Notes: generated by a model from the letters alone, not told the origin. A stretch of DNA of 64,000 bases from Sthenelais limicola (GCA_942159475.1 OW804094.1:126528755-126592754), one strand, 5' to 3'; positions 42,401-57,400 are shown, counted from the first letter of the stretch. Made by a program: numbers and translations.

Positions 42401-45400
42401 GTGAATATACCTGTCAGCAACTCAATCCTATTTAACTTGATTTTTTTTATCAGAGTGGTTATGGTCCAATATTCCCGTCGCCATTTAACGATGTCTGAGT
42501 GGGTCTGGCCTTGGTTCCCTCTGCAGCAGCGCAGAGCCACTCTCTATTGATGATTCGTGTGACACAAGTTGTCCATTTATCTCTTGTACTCATTCACTAA
42601 GGTCACCATTTCATCTGTTTATGCCGTCAAAGTAGAAAATCCTGCAAAGCAATTCTTCTCAACAATCTGTCCCTTTTAACATCTATCTATCTGGAGAATG
42701 GACGAGAGACTGACAAAGGGTGGAATAACGGTGTGTATTCTGCGAGTGGTTTGACCCTGTATTTTTACATTTTTATTTATCTGCTTTGTCAGCGTAGTGA
42801 GCTATCGATCCATTCAACTTGCTGGGGTGACAGTATCGATTGCTTGTGCAGCCCATATGTTTGTTCTGTACGGTAGATTTCCTCTGATGTATGTGATGGT
42901 TACAAGGAAGTTACAAGATCGGCGTAATCGGGTAGGGTTTTATTAGTTTGAATAGTTTGAGCGAGCCGGGGAGGGGGTAACATCTCATACAAACATGTTA
43001 ATTGAGGTGTGAATTGTATGTATGGTGGTCGTCATCACTTGCGTAATGATGTCAGGTGCTGAGGGAATTAGAAAAGGAAAGTGACCCTTTTTTCACATCA
43101 TGCGACTTTTCATTATTCAATAAGATTATGAAGCCCCGATTTGCGTCGAAACATGTTGGATCCGCCCTCTCACAAAAAAACATTGCAAGCAGCAGTAGTT
43201 GTAAATTTCTTCTCTCCATCTGAATTTAATTATAAAAGTGAGGAATTTTTTCTATTGCAGTAAGAGTTCTTGCAAGGGAGTTCCCAAGAACTCCCTCTAT
43301 CAACCCCTTTGTATTGCAATTCAATGCCCTATCTCTACATGACTGATCATATCGTAAATATTCAACCATATATATGTCCACACCAAATTTTACAAATAAA
43401 CAATCAGCCTTGTATGTAATGGCTGAAATACCCTCATTTAATGGGACAATCATTCAGAACTGAACAGGTAGAAATATGTAATGGTATTTTCTTAGAAATA
43501 TATTACCTGAGTATAGTTTAATTTTGTTCTAAGTGAAGTTTTCATATGTGATGTTAATCAATACGCCAAACTACGAAAGGAACTAATGAAACTGCCATCA
43601 GTCACCTGTAAATGTATCCTATGGTTTGATCTAAAACATGGTAGTCTCCGCTGAATCTCTACTCACCAGAATCAAAGCATATTTACCTAAACCTTGGCGT
43701 ACCGAATTAATGGACCAAAGTTTGACGTCGGTGGCGGTCTTCTATTAATTAGAGGTGAGAATTGCTGAGAGGGGAGTCGGAAATTTCATAAGACCGTAGC
43801 CCAGACAGGTAGAACGGATCGATAAGTCCTCATGGCCATCGATGGGGAAATCTGATCTCACAACTCCAGGTACATCAAAGTGGAAGCCTGCCCTTGCAGC
43901 CCAGAGTGCCCAAGTTCAGATTACTACGACATTAGAAAATGAAACCTAAAATAGTGCAAGTTCCGTAAACAAGTCAAGTCGAAACAGATGCTACCCATTA
44001 GCGGTGTGATGTTAAGCTTGAATACGATATTCCATATTACTCTAAGGGTACTCCAAGTGTTTTGTTCTTAATGAGAACTTCCCTATTAAGTTTGAGACTT
44101 TGTTGTCGTTTTAAATCATTTGAGAATAACACAGTTGTAATGCTTTTAATGAGAAGTCTTTTTAAAAGCATTTGAAAATAACGAGAGTTTACTGTTTGCA
44201 ATCATGGGAAACTTTCTTATTTTGAACCTAGTCAGGCTAGTGACTAGTTTGTTGCTTGTCATATTGAACGGTTTTAAAAATATTGTGGAAATTACTGTTT
44301 GTAATCGGAAATTATCTCATTTTGATACTTCATTTTGTCATGTTTAACCAGTGGAGATTGATAATTTAACATTCTGTTAAACCTTCGGCGATTTGATTTG
44401 ATTTAAATAGTGTGGATTAACTCTACTCACTCCCTCATGTCTATTGACATTGTATGATGCATGAACTGGTTTTTTTAGTTGGAAAACCTAGCTGGACCGT
44501 TCCAAGTTTGCCGTTCCAAGTCCACCGTGGTTTTCATTGAGCTTTGGGCCTGAACTTCGCTCCCCTTTTCTCGTACAGAGATAAGATAAGATATTGTGAG
44601 ATGAACAATCATTATGCGGTGACTGTTTCGGGATAACGTTGATTGTACGTACTGCAATAGTTCTAGCAAGGACTCTTCCGATAGCACTTACAATATTCTA
44701 GTAAATATGGATGATACGAATACAAGAGGGCAATCCACCTCGCGGCCCGTTACAAAACAATACTGTCATTATCTTCACTTGAAAAACATTTAGTCGAAAA
44801 ATTCTGATCGCTTACAAACACTGAAAGAATAACATACCATACGTGGCGTGATCTTTCAAAACAAATCAGAATAGTATCGTCGTGTTTAACTCCTCAGTCC
44901 TATACAGATTTGGAAAAGAGGAGGAGATAGAACGTTAGGAGGTTATGTACTCAGGGATAAATTCAATGTCTGCAGCTTTTTGTTGTTGTAAAGTTGTGTC
45001 TCATAATTTCTTCACGAATGACTTTTATTCCATTGCAACACTTGTAATATAATGCGCTAGGCCCATGTTCAGCCGGTCCTCAGATGTGATGGTTGCATTT
45101 GACATTTGTGTCTGATAGATCAGGAATAACATGGGGAAAATAAGTCAGTTACACAATAATTGTTTTTACACAACGTGCCTACGTGCCCGCCATCATTCCA
45201 GAGGGTCTAGCTATAGTGTCAGACAGCAAGTGGCATGCTATTTTAGATATATATCTAGACCACAACTCTTTGTCCTGGATACATATATATATTCCTACCG
45301 TAGAGACAATTGAGCCCTCCTATTGGCATAATAATCAATGCATCTGTACTCACTTGAAGAGGTTTTTTTCATGAAAATTGAAATTTTATGATGTGTTTCT

Positions 45401-48400
45401 GGAAAATGAGTTACAAGTCGTGATTTATTCACGAGATCTCTTTACTGAAATGTTCTGATTTTTATAGGGTTTAGCACTTATAGTGATATAAGTCCATGTA
45501 ACAAATTTCAGGACATTGTATCAAATGTATCTTTGCGTTTTGAAAGCCTTTGTATGGAGTATATTTAGTTACTTTACTGGTAATTACCCATCCAGAAACA
45601 TTGCAAATTTTTTTATTCAAAAATAAAAATATCAAACTTAGAATGTAGAAATACTTATTAGGTGTCCCAGTGTTTACTATCATTGGAATCAGCTTGATCT
45701 CCTCTTTTCAAAAATGGTGATATCTCAAAATCTATTTTTTTGCATATCACATATCTTCTTATATTAACATGAGGAGATGCAGATTAAATGCCTGATTCGT
45801 CAATATTTTGCATAGTCACGGTGACAAGTTCCCCACGACAGGCCCTTGAAAGCCTCGAAAAGCCTTGGATTTAACCAACGAGCATAGAATGCGTTGAGAA
45901 ATGAATTGTTGTTGCCTGGAATAGCGTTGTTAATTCCCTGCTACGAACTTTAATAAGAAATACATGTATGTATCACAATTTCACTTTCCACATTTTCCCT
46001 CTATTAAACTGGGAAGGCTTTTCCTGTCCTGCCAATATGATTCACTACTAGTGTTGTTCCACTGACACTGTTTTATCATAATTAAGGCACTAGATTATGG
46101 ACTGGAGACATAGAGATAGAAATCTAAAATAAAGTTCATATTTATAAAAAAAATATTAGATTAGCCTTGAAAATTGCCTGAAAAATATTACTGTCAGAAA
46201 AGCCATGAATTTGTTGTGACCAAATCCGTGGAGACTTTGAGAAGTCTTTGCATCGTGGTGTCTTAGGGCTGACAGACCACAATCTAGAAACTGACTGGAT
46301 TTTACGTTGAGCTCTACCTACAACCACACTGGCACTATAATCCAGGGAACATAGGGGAAATTCCCGTTCTTTCTTGGACCAAAATTCTAGTCATTCCGAT
46401 CTTCCTAAAACCTCCTGCATAACCTTAGTCTATAACTGCTCTAAATATATCTGTGTGTGTGTATGTGAATTAGCCATAAATATTCTTTACATCCTATTTC
46501 ACGAACCAACTTACAGCCGAAGTTTGGATGACGTAGGATCCCCTAATATTTGCTATCCCAAACCTGTAGACTCCATGGTGTGTCTCCAAGGGACTCGTGT
46601 GTTATGATGACTCACTGTTGATAACCCAAGTCTAACAAATAATTCAATATCATATAGTTTTTTTATATAATATGTTATATTGCCTTAGCAGCTTCCTTTT
46701 GTTATAATATTTTAACTCATCAAGTTTCTAAAATCCTTTTTCTTTTCATTTTTATTAAGTTCAATGTAACATTTAAAAAAAACGTAGACAAAATATGCGT
46801 TCCCTTTGCCGCCGAAGCAGGCTAGTTAAAACCTAAAATTTATAGTTACAAGATAAAATTATTCATTACACTATGTTGATTGTGATAAGTATGGATATTG
46901 CATAGTCCTATCATAATTTGTCATAGGTGATGTATTATCTTATTAGAAAAAATTCATACCGGTATTTATATTTAATCGTAAAGAATTATATATAAATCAA
47001 ACCCACCACCTGGCACTCCTCGTTTACTCAAAGTTCCAACACAATCTTTTTTCCCCTCACAATAATCAATATTAACGTTTTTTTCGGACTGAGAGGGTGG
47101 ATGCAGGTAGCATTGTCTAATATATCAATATCAATGTATGCTAGATAGGCCCATAATTATGTGATGAATTAAGATAGGTTTATCAGGATCAATAACTTCA
47201 ACGTTATGTTCCATACGTGGCTGATTGGATCTCTAATCTAACCTGTCAATTAATTGGACCAACGGGACCAAAGCCAATCAGCGCAGGACCAGTGTATTCG
47301 TTCTAATCTGTCTAGTATAAGAATAAAGGAAAAAGTTGGAATCGGTCTCTTGTGAGGCTGGTACTGATTCGAAGCATACATCTCTGTGTGTTGCGTTGAT
47401 TAATTTCTCGCCCAACTACGGACCCTGAATTATTACGAAGAATGGCCCGCATTTCTTCAACATTATACAACAAAAGCCACTAGAGTTGTGCCAAAGAGTG
47501 TACTACGTGTATATATCCTTCATATGGAAGAATGCTCTCCGGCCGTTCTAAACACATTTGAGTATGAACCTTTCTTGCCCTCCAACCTATATGTATGTAG
47601 CTCGTCCGTTACATAAACATTACGCCACCCCATGAATTGTGATGGGATGCTATTACCTATTCTCGTCCAAGGTCCTCTTGCCTGTGGTACATAGCTTTGT
47701 ATGGATCGTGCCTTGGCCTTCGGGTGACTGTCCATTATACCAGACTGTATTCCCATTAAGTTAATAACGTCTCATGTCTTTGTTTCGGCGAGACGCTCCT
47801 CGTCTTGATGGCTTAGTTATACTCACGTTCCTTTCATTTGATATTTTCTTTATCGAAAAGAAGATGTGTAAGTTTAGAGAGATCCACATAACACAATAGT
47901 TGAGATTGAGCTAAATAGTTGAGATGTTTGTTCTATGGGGAGCAGGGATTTATCCCCCTAGCTCTCATGGTTGGCAGAGGGGAGTAGAGCTAATAGTGGT
48001 CAGTGGGGTGGTCATGGTTACATGGTGATGCTGACCCCTACTGACCACTGTATCTATACATGGGTCAGATTTTCAGAAAATGTACAATTGACAGCTCTAC
48101 ACATTTTAGGAAATTGTCCTAAATTAGGCTGAAAAACGCTAAATACCGGGTATATCTGAGTATATTTGGTATTGCCGTGATTTAAAGTATCAGTTCTGTT
48201 ATGTTAAACTGCATTTTGAAGCTCATTTTTGTATGAAATTTGGGTTATTTGAGATGATTGGTGAAGGCTGATAGTACATTTTCTGAAAATGTGACCCACA
48301 TAGAGATGGGTATATTTGTTGGAAGAGGAGATGAACTTATCTATATATGACAGTTTAAAATCATTGCTTGCCAGGAACGTTCCCATATTATACCAGACGC

Positions 48401-51400
48401 CCTTAAGAATTTGCTTAATTAAATATAGAAATTTCAATATTTTTAGATTATCGTATTTGGACAGACATTATACAACGAATGAGGATAAGATGTTTTGAGC
48501 TAATTCATATGCTATTTCTTTTCAGGGAAACTCCCGTACAGTATAAGGGTTCTACTCGAATCTGCTGTCAGAAACTGTGACAACTTCCAGATTCTCAGTC
48601 AAGATGTTGAAAATATCCTCAACTGGGGTGAAAACCAATCTAAGAATGTTGAGATACCATTCCGACCGGCCCGTGTGTTACTCCAAGATTTTACGTAAGC
48701 ATTTTGTCAGATTTTAACTATTTCTGGGAAATCTCTATGGCTATACGCATTCATGTAAAAAAACATTTCTAAAGAGCGAAAGGGGTAGGCTATTGCAATC
48801 CGTTAGCATTTTTGTCAACTTTAATGATCGTGTGTATTATTTATAAAATAGTCCCCCAGAAGTACACAGAGGTTAATCAAAACATGTTTATTCAGATTTG
48901 TTTTGATTCCTTATTATTTATTTGCACCTACACTCGATCAAAAAAACTCCGAATGAATAAAGCTTGATCATGATCGCTGGTATGAGTCATTCATATATCT
49001 GCGCATAACAAAGCATTAATGTTTAGTCATGCATATTCTTCCATGCAGTATCCATAATAGCCTACTGAACTATTCAATCATAATATATCATTGGGCCAAT
49101 GAATGAAACCATGAATATAATCTGTTTATATGCCATGTAAGCTCGCTATCGATTTTTTTTACCATTCGTACCAGCTGTAGTCTGTTATTAACTTATCTAT
49201 TTTGAGACTTTGTGAAAGGTCCACCTGCGTTATAAAACATAATATGAGTGGATGTTTATTCGCCCAACAACATCCACAATGATTTTACAAAGTCTCATTT
49301 TGAAGAGAAATATCCAATACCTACCTGGTTTTACCAGATTTAGAAGGATTTGAAACATGGTGCATCAGTATGTTATATTTCTTAACATGTTGACGAATAT
49401 TAACATGTGATCATTCGTTCCATTTCATGGGTTGCACTCCCTATCAACGGGATATCTAAATTCCAAGTCTTGATTAAATTTAGACTAGCACCAAACCCCT
49501 CAGTGGGCTGGGGCTTGTCTGGGCTACGGTAGAGGCAATAGCGACTCTAAAATGAGATACTTTGATTTAACCTTTAGTTAACCACTCGTACAAGTCTAGT
49601 CTTAATTGTTCACCTTACCTATATACCTGTTTTTGTGCTAGGTGGTTACTGCCATATCTAGTTGCCCTAGTCGGGTTACCCTCCCTCTCTCGCTCTTGAA
49701 ATATATCTTCCCTGTCCAGCCTCTGAAGAACCGAAACCCCAATGCTAGTCTATACCGGTACTCTTTGAAGTCTCCGTTCTACAGAGGCTGGACAGAGTGT
49801 AGGGCGTAAAGCAACCAGTTCCTCACCCCTTTCCCTCTTATAAACATTAGCATTGACCATAAAGTTAAAAATCGATACTTTAATTTCGAGAAAAACATCC
49901 ATTTTCATACTGTTACACATAAATATTAACATTAAAATATTCTAAAACGTAGGACTTAAATACGTTTAAGTAGTTCTGTAACAGGTTTTTAAGCTTTCCA
50001 TCCGGCTCCCACTGCTAAATGGTGCAAAAGAACGTGATTGATTTATTGTTTTAAATGTTTTAGTGGAGTTCCAGCAGTTGTTGACTTTGCTGCCATGAGA
50101 GATGCTGTCAAACGCCTTGGCGGAGATCCTCAGAAAATCAACCCCTGCTGCCCTGCAGACCTAGTCATTGATCATTCGGTACAGGTGGACGTCGCTAGGA
50201 GGTAGGTCCTCTTCTTACTATAACATAAAAACACTGGTATTTGGTCTGGGGTATGCACGCTCAGGATTCTTAGCACCAAAAAACAACTGACTCTTAACTA
50301 GGTAGTTGTTATCACACGGCCACATCAATCTAATGCAAACATAAACATGTGTACATATAGTTAGGCTTCTTGGTTTAAGCTACCTCGTCAAGCTTTGTCA
50401 CAACAAGTTTCTAAGAAATGTCCCATCATTGATTTGATTGTTTTAGTTCGGTGTAGCACTTTGCACATTACTGTGAGAGTTAACCCTCACGGTCAGGGTT
50501 AAGGGCCTAGTCCACTAATACGATTGAGTGCAAAAGCGTCCTTTGCGGCGCAAAATCGCATGAGAATCGGCTTAGTGGACTAGGCCCTTTAATTGACGTT
50601 TAGCCGAAATACTTATATTCATGTGTATCACTTATACATCCGACCATTCCATGTACCTTGATATGGTTCCTCGATCTCACTGCATACTATGTATTGTAAG
50701 CTCTCAATGTACAAACTAAATGGATTTGTTTAGTTTAGACTAATTGGGTAAAGCACATTTGGTATCGGCAGCATAATATGTAACTGCTTTGCTAATCTCT
50801 CGATGGTGGAATAGACAGCTTTTATACAAAATGTGCATTTGTGAATATCATGTTACTGATTCGAACACTGTGTCAAAGTCCTTATACGTGCATGGGTTTA
50901 GTAGGTGTTGGCACTTGGCAAGTACCCGCAAGCCTAGACAGAATATATCAATATCAATTTAGACTTTTGAATACCAGAACTTGACAGAATTTTATATCTC
51001 CTTTTGCTTTCGTTATGTTTTGGTCCAATGTGTTGCCACACGTGCACACATAAATCTGAACTTTCGAAACCTGTAAAATTGAAAAGTAAATAGTAAAATC
51101 ACCACACCAAGTTCTCCACGCCCGATCTTCATTGAATCGAAAACATCATGTCAAGTTATCACTATTTAAAACCATTCTTAGATTTCCTTTTGAAAAAAGA
51201 CAAACAATAAAGCTTTTATCTAGGGGTGATTCATTTGGGCACATATATGGGTCGCAAGGAGCAAGTAACTGCTTTCAAGGAGCGATTCGATGGCAGGAAT
51301 TTTCAAATAATTTTGAAATTCTTATGATGAAATCGTCGCTCGCAAGCAGTCGCTAGGGCCTTGTGACCCAGGGGAGGAGATGGTAAGCATAATCGCAATG

Positions 51401-54400
51401 AGTCGCTGGGGTATCGCAAACTGGTAGAGGACCGCTACATTTCTTTGGTTTCACTTTTCATCGAAATTCACATCTGTTTCATGTAGCCCAAAGTCCAAAC
51501 AACTTTCATTTGGTTCACCGCCATTATATTGATCGTAAACTAACTCTTCAAGATTGATGAGGCCGTTGAATTTGTCATCGCTTACTACCTGTCAAGATCT
51601 GTTACTAAAACTAAGACTTTCTAAAGATATACTGTTATTTTCTTACCATTTCTTTTTTCGCAAGATATGTTTTTAATTTCTTTCCTTACCTGCATTTCAT
51701 TATTATCTTTTTCTCGCAAATGTTTATACAGGAAGTTAGTAAGGTTTTTTACCTGTGTAATTTCTAGATATATTTTTCAAAAGTTGAGCAAGCAGTTCTC
51801 GGTTTTTTAAAAAAAAATGACTACCCGTGATGAGTGTGCTGTTAAAAGCCTGTGTTCCACCACATCCGATGTTTTCATCCGACCAATTTTTAACATTTTT
51901 TTTAATCGTGCCCCAATCCCATGGCATATTCCGAAATCCTGTCCCATAGAATCGGATTGAAATCGACTGACCATTTGATAACTATAATATCATATATAAT
52001 ATATATTTTAAAAAATCGGGTTTGGTAGAACTCAGGTTTTAAAACCAATACGGCCTGCTCTGCCAATAGTCATACATAGGATATCACCAAAAGCTCAACT
52101 TTGGTGTGTTCCAGCCCTTATGGAATTACCCCAAACCCTGGTGGAGGTCAAGGACAGTGTTCGAAGTCTGCCGGAGGGTCAGCGGCTGCTGGATCAGCCG
52201 TTTGTGCCAAATGTGTCAACTCAGGAATACCATCAAGCTACGCAAACTGTCCATTTCACCATCTCGAAACCCAAGGGTTCGTAGTTTTGCTATCGATGCA
52301 GTCTTGTGCTTTCCGCCAAATCATGCATTCATATTTTTTTCTTTACTTTAAAATAATGTCCCATCGCTTTTCTCTGCTTTGTATGGTTATATGTTTGAGC
52401 AGGAATGTTTCTTTGCGTTTGATTATTATTTATGTAGTTGATTTTTTTGAAAAATTCATTTCCATCGGCAGAAACAGGTCCGCTTTCCTCGTTCAAATGC
52501 TTACTCAAGTTACTGGTTGTATTTACCCTCTGCTTCTGTCTCTTACTCATTCTCCTACTCTTTAAGACATTTCATGTTTTATCATCATTAAAATATTCTA
52601 AAACGTAGGACTTAAATTAGGCCATTAGGCCACACATTAGGCCATTGATAATGAAATAAGATATGAATAAATAATACAAAGGGGTGTGATATAATATTAA
52701 AATGTAATGAAGTATTGGTTTCTGGTTATACAGAAATGTGATTGTTGATATTTATTGATTGCTGTACTTTATAGTCACATTGTGATGATCGTAAAGTATA
52801 AACACAGATACGGTTCCATATCGATAGATAAACTCTCCTCAGCGGGGAGGTGGTGAAATGCTATATTTTATTCTTGTACGGACTTGAGGAGAAGAGGGCC
52901 CATTTAAATTCTCTCGTTCAGATTCTAAAAAACTTGTACCTCGGACTATTGTTCCCTTTGTACTAGGTGATGGATTTTCCCTTGGAACGACTGTTCTCAC
53001 ATACCAAGTTTATTCTGACATTTTAGCTCACTACCAATACACATATATACAGTAAAGTATATACAGTATACGGAGTAGATTTGCCCTTTATCTTTGCCTT
53101 CGCCTCTCGAGGAATTTAGCAATGAAGCATTAAATGTTTAAATTTGGTTTTTAACTCATTCGTGTACAAAAATGACATGCAATACAGGTACACAGAACGC
53201 ACAACCACCTTGTGAAATCCGAGCTTTGTCATAACGGAGCCCAGACCCTCACTACCCTATGTCCTTGAACATAAACCTTGGTGTCAATGGTTATTTGTGC
53301 CAACCTAGTCCTTGTTGTGATCATTAGGAATAAGTGTTGCATGAGAACACATTTATACCATTAGATTTAATTGTGGGCCATAAGTCTGGATTACCTAGAA
53401 TATAAGGGTTTTAGTAAGCTTTTATTGAACTTGATGGTATTCATGTGTGTTTGCTTGCTCGCTCCATATTCTTGGAGGTCCCTCTGCATTACATATTTGG
53501 ATTTTTAATCAAAGGTTTTCTCTCTTTGTAGTGCTTCCGCGCTTCAAAAGAACCAAGAACTAGAATTTGAGAGAAACGCTGAGCGTTTTAAATTTTTAAA
53601 AGTAAGTTTTTATATATTTTTATTTCATCTAAATTTTTTTGTTAAAAATATCTTCGATCTTGCTTGTTAAATATTAAGGACAGTGACGATAACTGTGTAT
53701 TTACTAGTCTATAAAATCATGAAAAAAAACCCTTTTCCTGTAATTAATCTTACTGAAACTGAATTCATCTTCCCAGGCACGTACTGGCTAACCTGGAAAC
53801 TATCCGAGAAGTACACCCACCTCTTGTACGAACTATGTTCATTCATTCATTCATTCATTCATTCATTCATTCATTCCCATACTCATATATCCAATTCCCT
53901 TTCTTCCAGTGGGGTGCGACGGCATTACAAAACATGTTGATAGTGCCTCCTGGATCTGGTATCGTGCACCAGGTGAATCTGGAGTACCTGGCTCGGGTGG
54001 TGTTTGACACTGACAAACATATCTACCCGGACAGTGTGGTGGGCACCGACTCACACACCACCATGATCAATGGTCTGGGAGTCGTCGGCTGGGGTTAGTA
54101 AACACATTGGATTTCATAAAGGCTTTTATTGAGACTAGTCTATAATATGGTAACCAATGCTACACAATGTTAATATATCCCCAAGAAAAGTCTTATGTAA
54201 ATATTCCCTGATGAAGGATCGACCCTATCCGAAACGTAGGAATCAACATCAACATGTTACATTGAATAAACAACAAACTTTTATTAAAAAAACCAAAACA
54301 AAAAAAACAAAAAAAAAAAACCTCTAGGGATTCTGGTTTTCTAGCTAATTAGAAGTTTTTCCCATATAGAGCCCACGATTATAGTTGTATAATTTTATAC

Positions 54401-57400
54401 ATCAAAGTGAAATAAAAATAAATTTGAGGCATGAGGTCACTCACTAGTATTGAAGCTAGGGGGAGGGCCCCTCACCTTGTATAATATATCAAAGCGAAAT
54501 AATAAATAGTATTATCACCTTTAACATGGCGATATGGATTAATTATTTTGATTAATTTATTGTGGCATACGGACGAATTACATTCCCTAGGTTGTGTTAT
54601 ACGTAGTGTAACACCTAACACGTCACAATATTGTCTAATTACAGGCGTTGGTGGTATTGAAGCCGAAGCAGTCATGCTTGGTCAGGCGATCTCTATGGTT
54701 CTGCCAGAAGTTATTGGTTATAAGATAACTGGTGAACTCGACCAACTCTCCACATCCACTGATGTTGTTCTCACCATCACCAAGGTAAACATTCATTTGG
54801 CTTCAATAATTTTTTTTAAGTAAGTTTTATTCAGGTTTCGAGCTATCTAGATCTGTTTAAAAAATTTCAAACTTGACAAGCAGCTCCCCAGATCATCAAG
54901 ATGGTGTTCTTCCCCTGGGCCTTAAGACGCAGAGAAAAAGATATTATCTGTACTATTTAAATAATTCGCTATAAATTTGGTTCATTACAATAAGTTACAA
55001 TAAATATACAAAAAAGAATATGAATGATTATATTCTTAGGGCAATAGAGTAGATTTCATCCTGTATTTAGATTTCCATCGTGATTTCCTTTACACCTGTG
55101 TTAATTAATAATAATTTCATTCCCTGCAATATATGTATTTGCAACTCAATACATTATTATTATTATTACATACATTATACTTAATACATTATTTCTTTAG
55201 GCGATGTACGCAATATTTGTGTGTAACTTTTAAATTGTATATAATGCTTTCTGTATGATTCATTTGTTTCGGGCGTTGACTGGAAGACCTTCTCTAGCAG
55301 AAGCCAAAAATATTTTCCTGAGGACAATGAAAGATATTATCAATGACAATAAAATGAAATAACTTGCGTTTCCAGCACCTAAGGCAAATCGGCGTAGTGG
55401 GTAAATTTGTGGAGTTCTTCGGCCCAGGTGTGTCGCAGCTTTCCATCGCTGACCGTGCGACCATCTCCAACATGTGTCCTGAGTACGGAGCCACCGTGGG
55501 ATACTTCCCTGTAGATGATGCCAGTCTCGTCTACTTGAGACAAACAGGTAATTACTAATATGATAGAACTATACGAGTGGTTGGTTACCCTAGCTTTAAC
55601 CACCTATCATATGATAGAACTATACCAGTGGTTGGTAACCCTAGTTTTAACCACCGATCATACAATAGAACTATACCACTGGTTGGTAACCCTAGTTTTA
55701 ACCACCTGTTGGTATTTGGTTTTGGTATTTAACTATATCTTGTCTATCCTCGATTTCTCTGCTACATGACTCAATCGTCTGTTGTAAGTTTGCTTTAACT
55801 AATATTACTGTCATTCCAATTGGCAGAGGACTCTTTTTATGTATGGTCCCGATTATTTGTCAAGCATTGTATTTAATTGTACGTTTATGTACAGGTCGGG
55901 AGGATAGTAAACTGACTCTGGTAGAACAGTACTTGAAGAAGAATGGTATGTTCAGAGACTACAACAACCCAGAGGAGGATCCTGTGTTCACAAAGGTAGG
56001 TCTCGTCTATAGTAGTCGAATCACTTTAAATAAAACAATGCTACAACCGATGTCTTTCCTTGAGTCAACGAACACCGTAGGAATCAGTTGGCAGTTGAAC
56101 CTCGCTATACATGTTATCATTTAAGTGTTTGGAGTATGGCTAAAACCTTGTGTCCATTACGCCGACTGACTCGCCCGTTTGTTTGACTCTTGTTTTTAAA
56201 ATAGTTTCGAAAAATGCTATTAAAGTGCAATGGAAAGATGGGTTTCCTGGGCTTCTTGCCAATCTACTGGGCCAAACATGTAATACGTATTATCCTAGCG
56301 TTTCTACAGTTCGATTAATATAGTCAGTCTATTAAGATATTAAACCGTTTTTGTTTGTTTTAGGTGGTTGGATTGGACTTGGCCACTGTTGTGCCCTGCT
56401 GCTCTGGACCCAAACGCCCACATGACAGAGTTTCTGTGGCTGAGATGAAGAGTGACTTCACGCAGTGTCTCAATAACAAAGTTGGATTCAAGGTAAACCA
56501 CTGCTTACATCGCCAAATGTCGTCTGCTTTGTCTTCCTCCATTTTTTCCCCTCTAAATTGGTTACAATTGTTCAATGACCCTCAGGTCGTTAGTTAGAAA
56601 CGGTAGACACCAGCATTGAATGATAATTTTACATACGGTTTGATTCTTCTAGCAGTTATAGGTGAAAGGGTGAAATATTCCCTTCAGCCTCAGGGAGAGT
56701 GAAGTTGAGAATAATGAGGAGTGAGGGTGATAGTTATTACAAAAAAATGCATTCGTGTTTACTTTGAGGGCTGAATAAATCAATCAGTTGTATACTTTCA
56801 TGTTTTCAATTTCTTTCGTTATTCCTCGCTGGTGTATGAGAAAGCAACTTTATGCAATTAGCTAATTCAATTAGATATCCTTCCAAGAAAAAGTACCGAA
56901 GAAATTGTGTTTCACAAGAGTAACAATTTTCTTTGTTATTAAACAGGGATAAACCAAATTGTAGAAAGGATTTCTCTGCAAGTAGAACTGAACAAAATAA
57001 AGTGAAATATGAACACTGCCCATGAACCTTCGCTCTATAGACAATGCAATTTTGCTTTTCAGGGATATGCCCTCCCAGAGGACAAACAGTCGACAACTGT
57101 TCCATTTGTGTTCGAGAACCAGGAGTATACTCTGAACCACGGATCTGTGGTCATCGCTGCCATTACGAGTTGTACAAACACGAGCAACCCATCGGTCATG
57201 CTTGGAGCAGGTATAATCAACGTCTTCATTTTACTATTTCCCCTTTAAAACTTGTTTTAATTTCTCCCGACTATAGTAGTCAGGGATGCAAGTTCTCAGA
57301 TTATCAACTGAATTCAGATATATGGAAAAGTCAGCAAATGTCCCATACAATACACTAAATCGACTCCTAAATACCAAAATTTTCTCAAAATCCCATTTGA

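Larger units (their letters stand above)
40852..48525 (+). other. Aconitase/IRP intron 2 (7.7 kb)
   Basis: The largest intron of the gene. Contains a 21-G run (41738-41758), an inverted-repeat element (48061-48298), and a stretch around 47220-47420 with TATAAGAATAAAG that is promoter- or LTR-like without clear ends. No exon or conserved ORF recognised. Confidence 0.55.

Noticed and set aside
43128..43165. GAAACATGTTGG preceded by TTATGAAG, resembling a third hammerhead terminus
   Set aside because: The CTGATGA core is missing, helix I does not pair and no AATAAA follows; at best a relic.
47520..47756. 78-aa minus-strand frame in IRP intron 2, considered as a retroelement fragment
   Set aside because: No retroelement motif could be recognised in it.
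55560..55769. 69-aa repetitive plus-strand frame after IRP exon 9
   Set aside because: Produced by a 51-bp tandem repeat whose length is a multiple of three; intronic.
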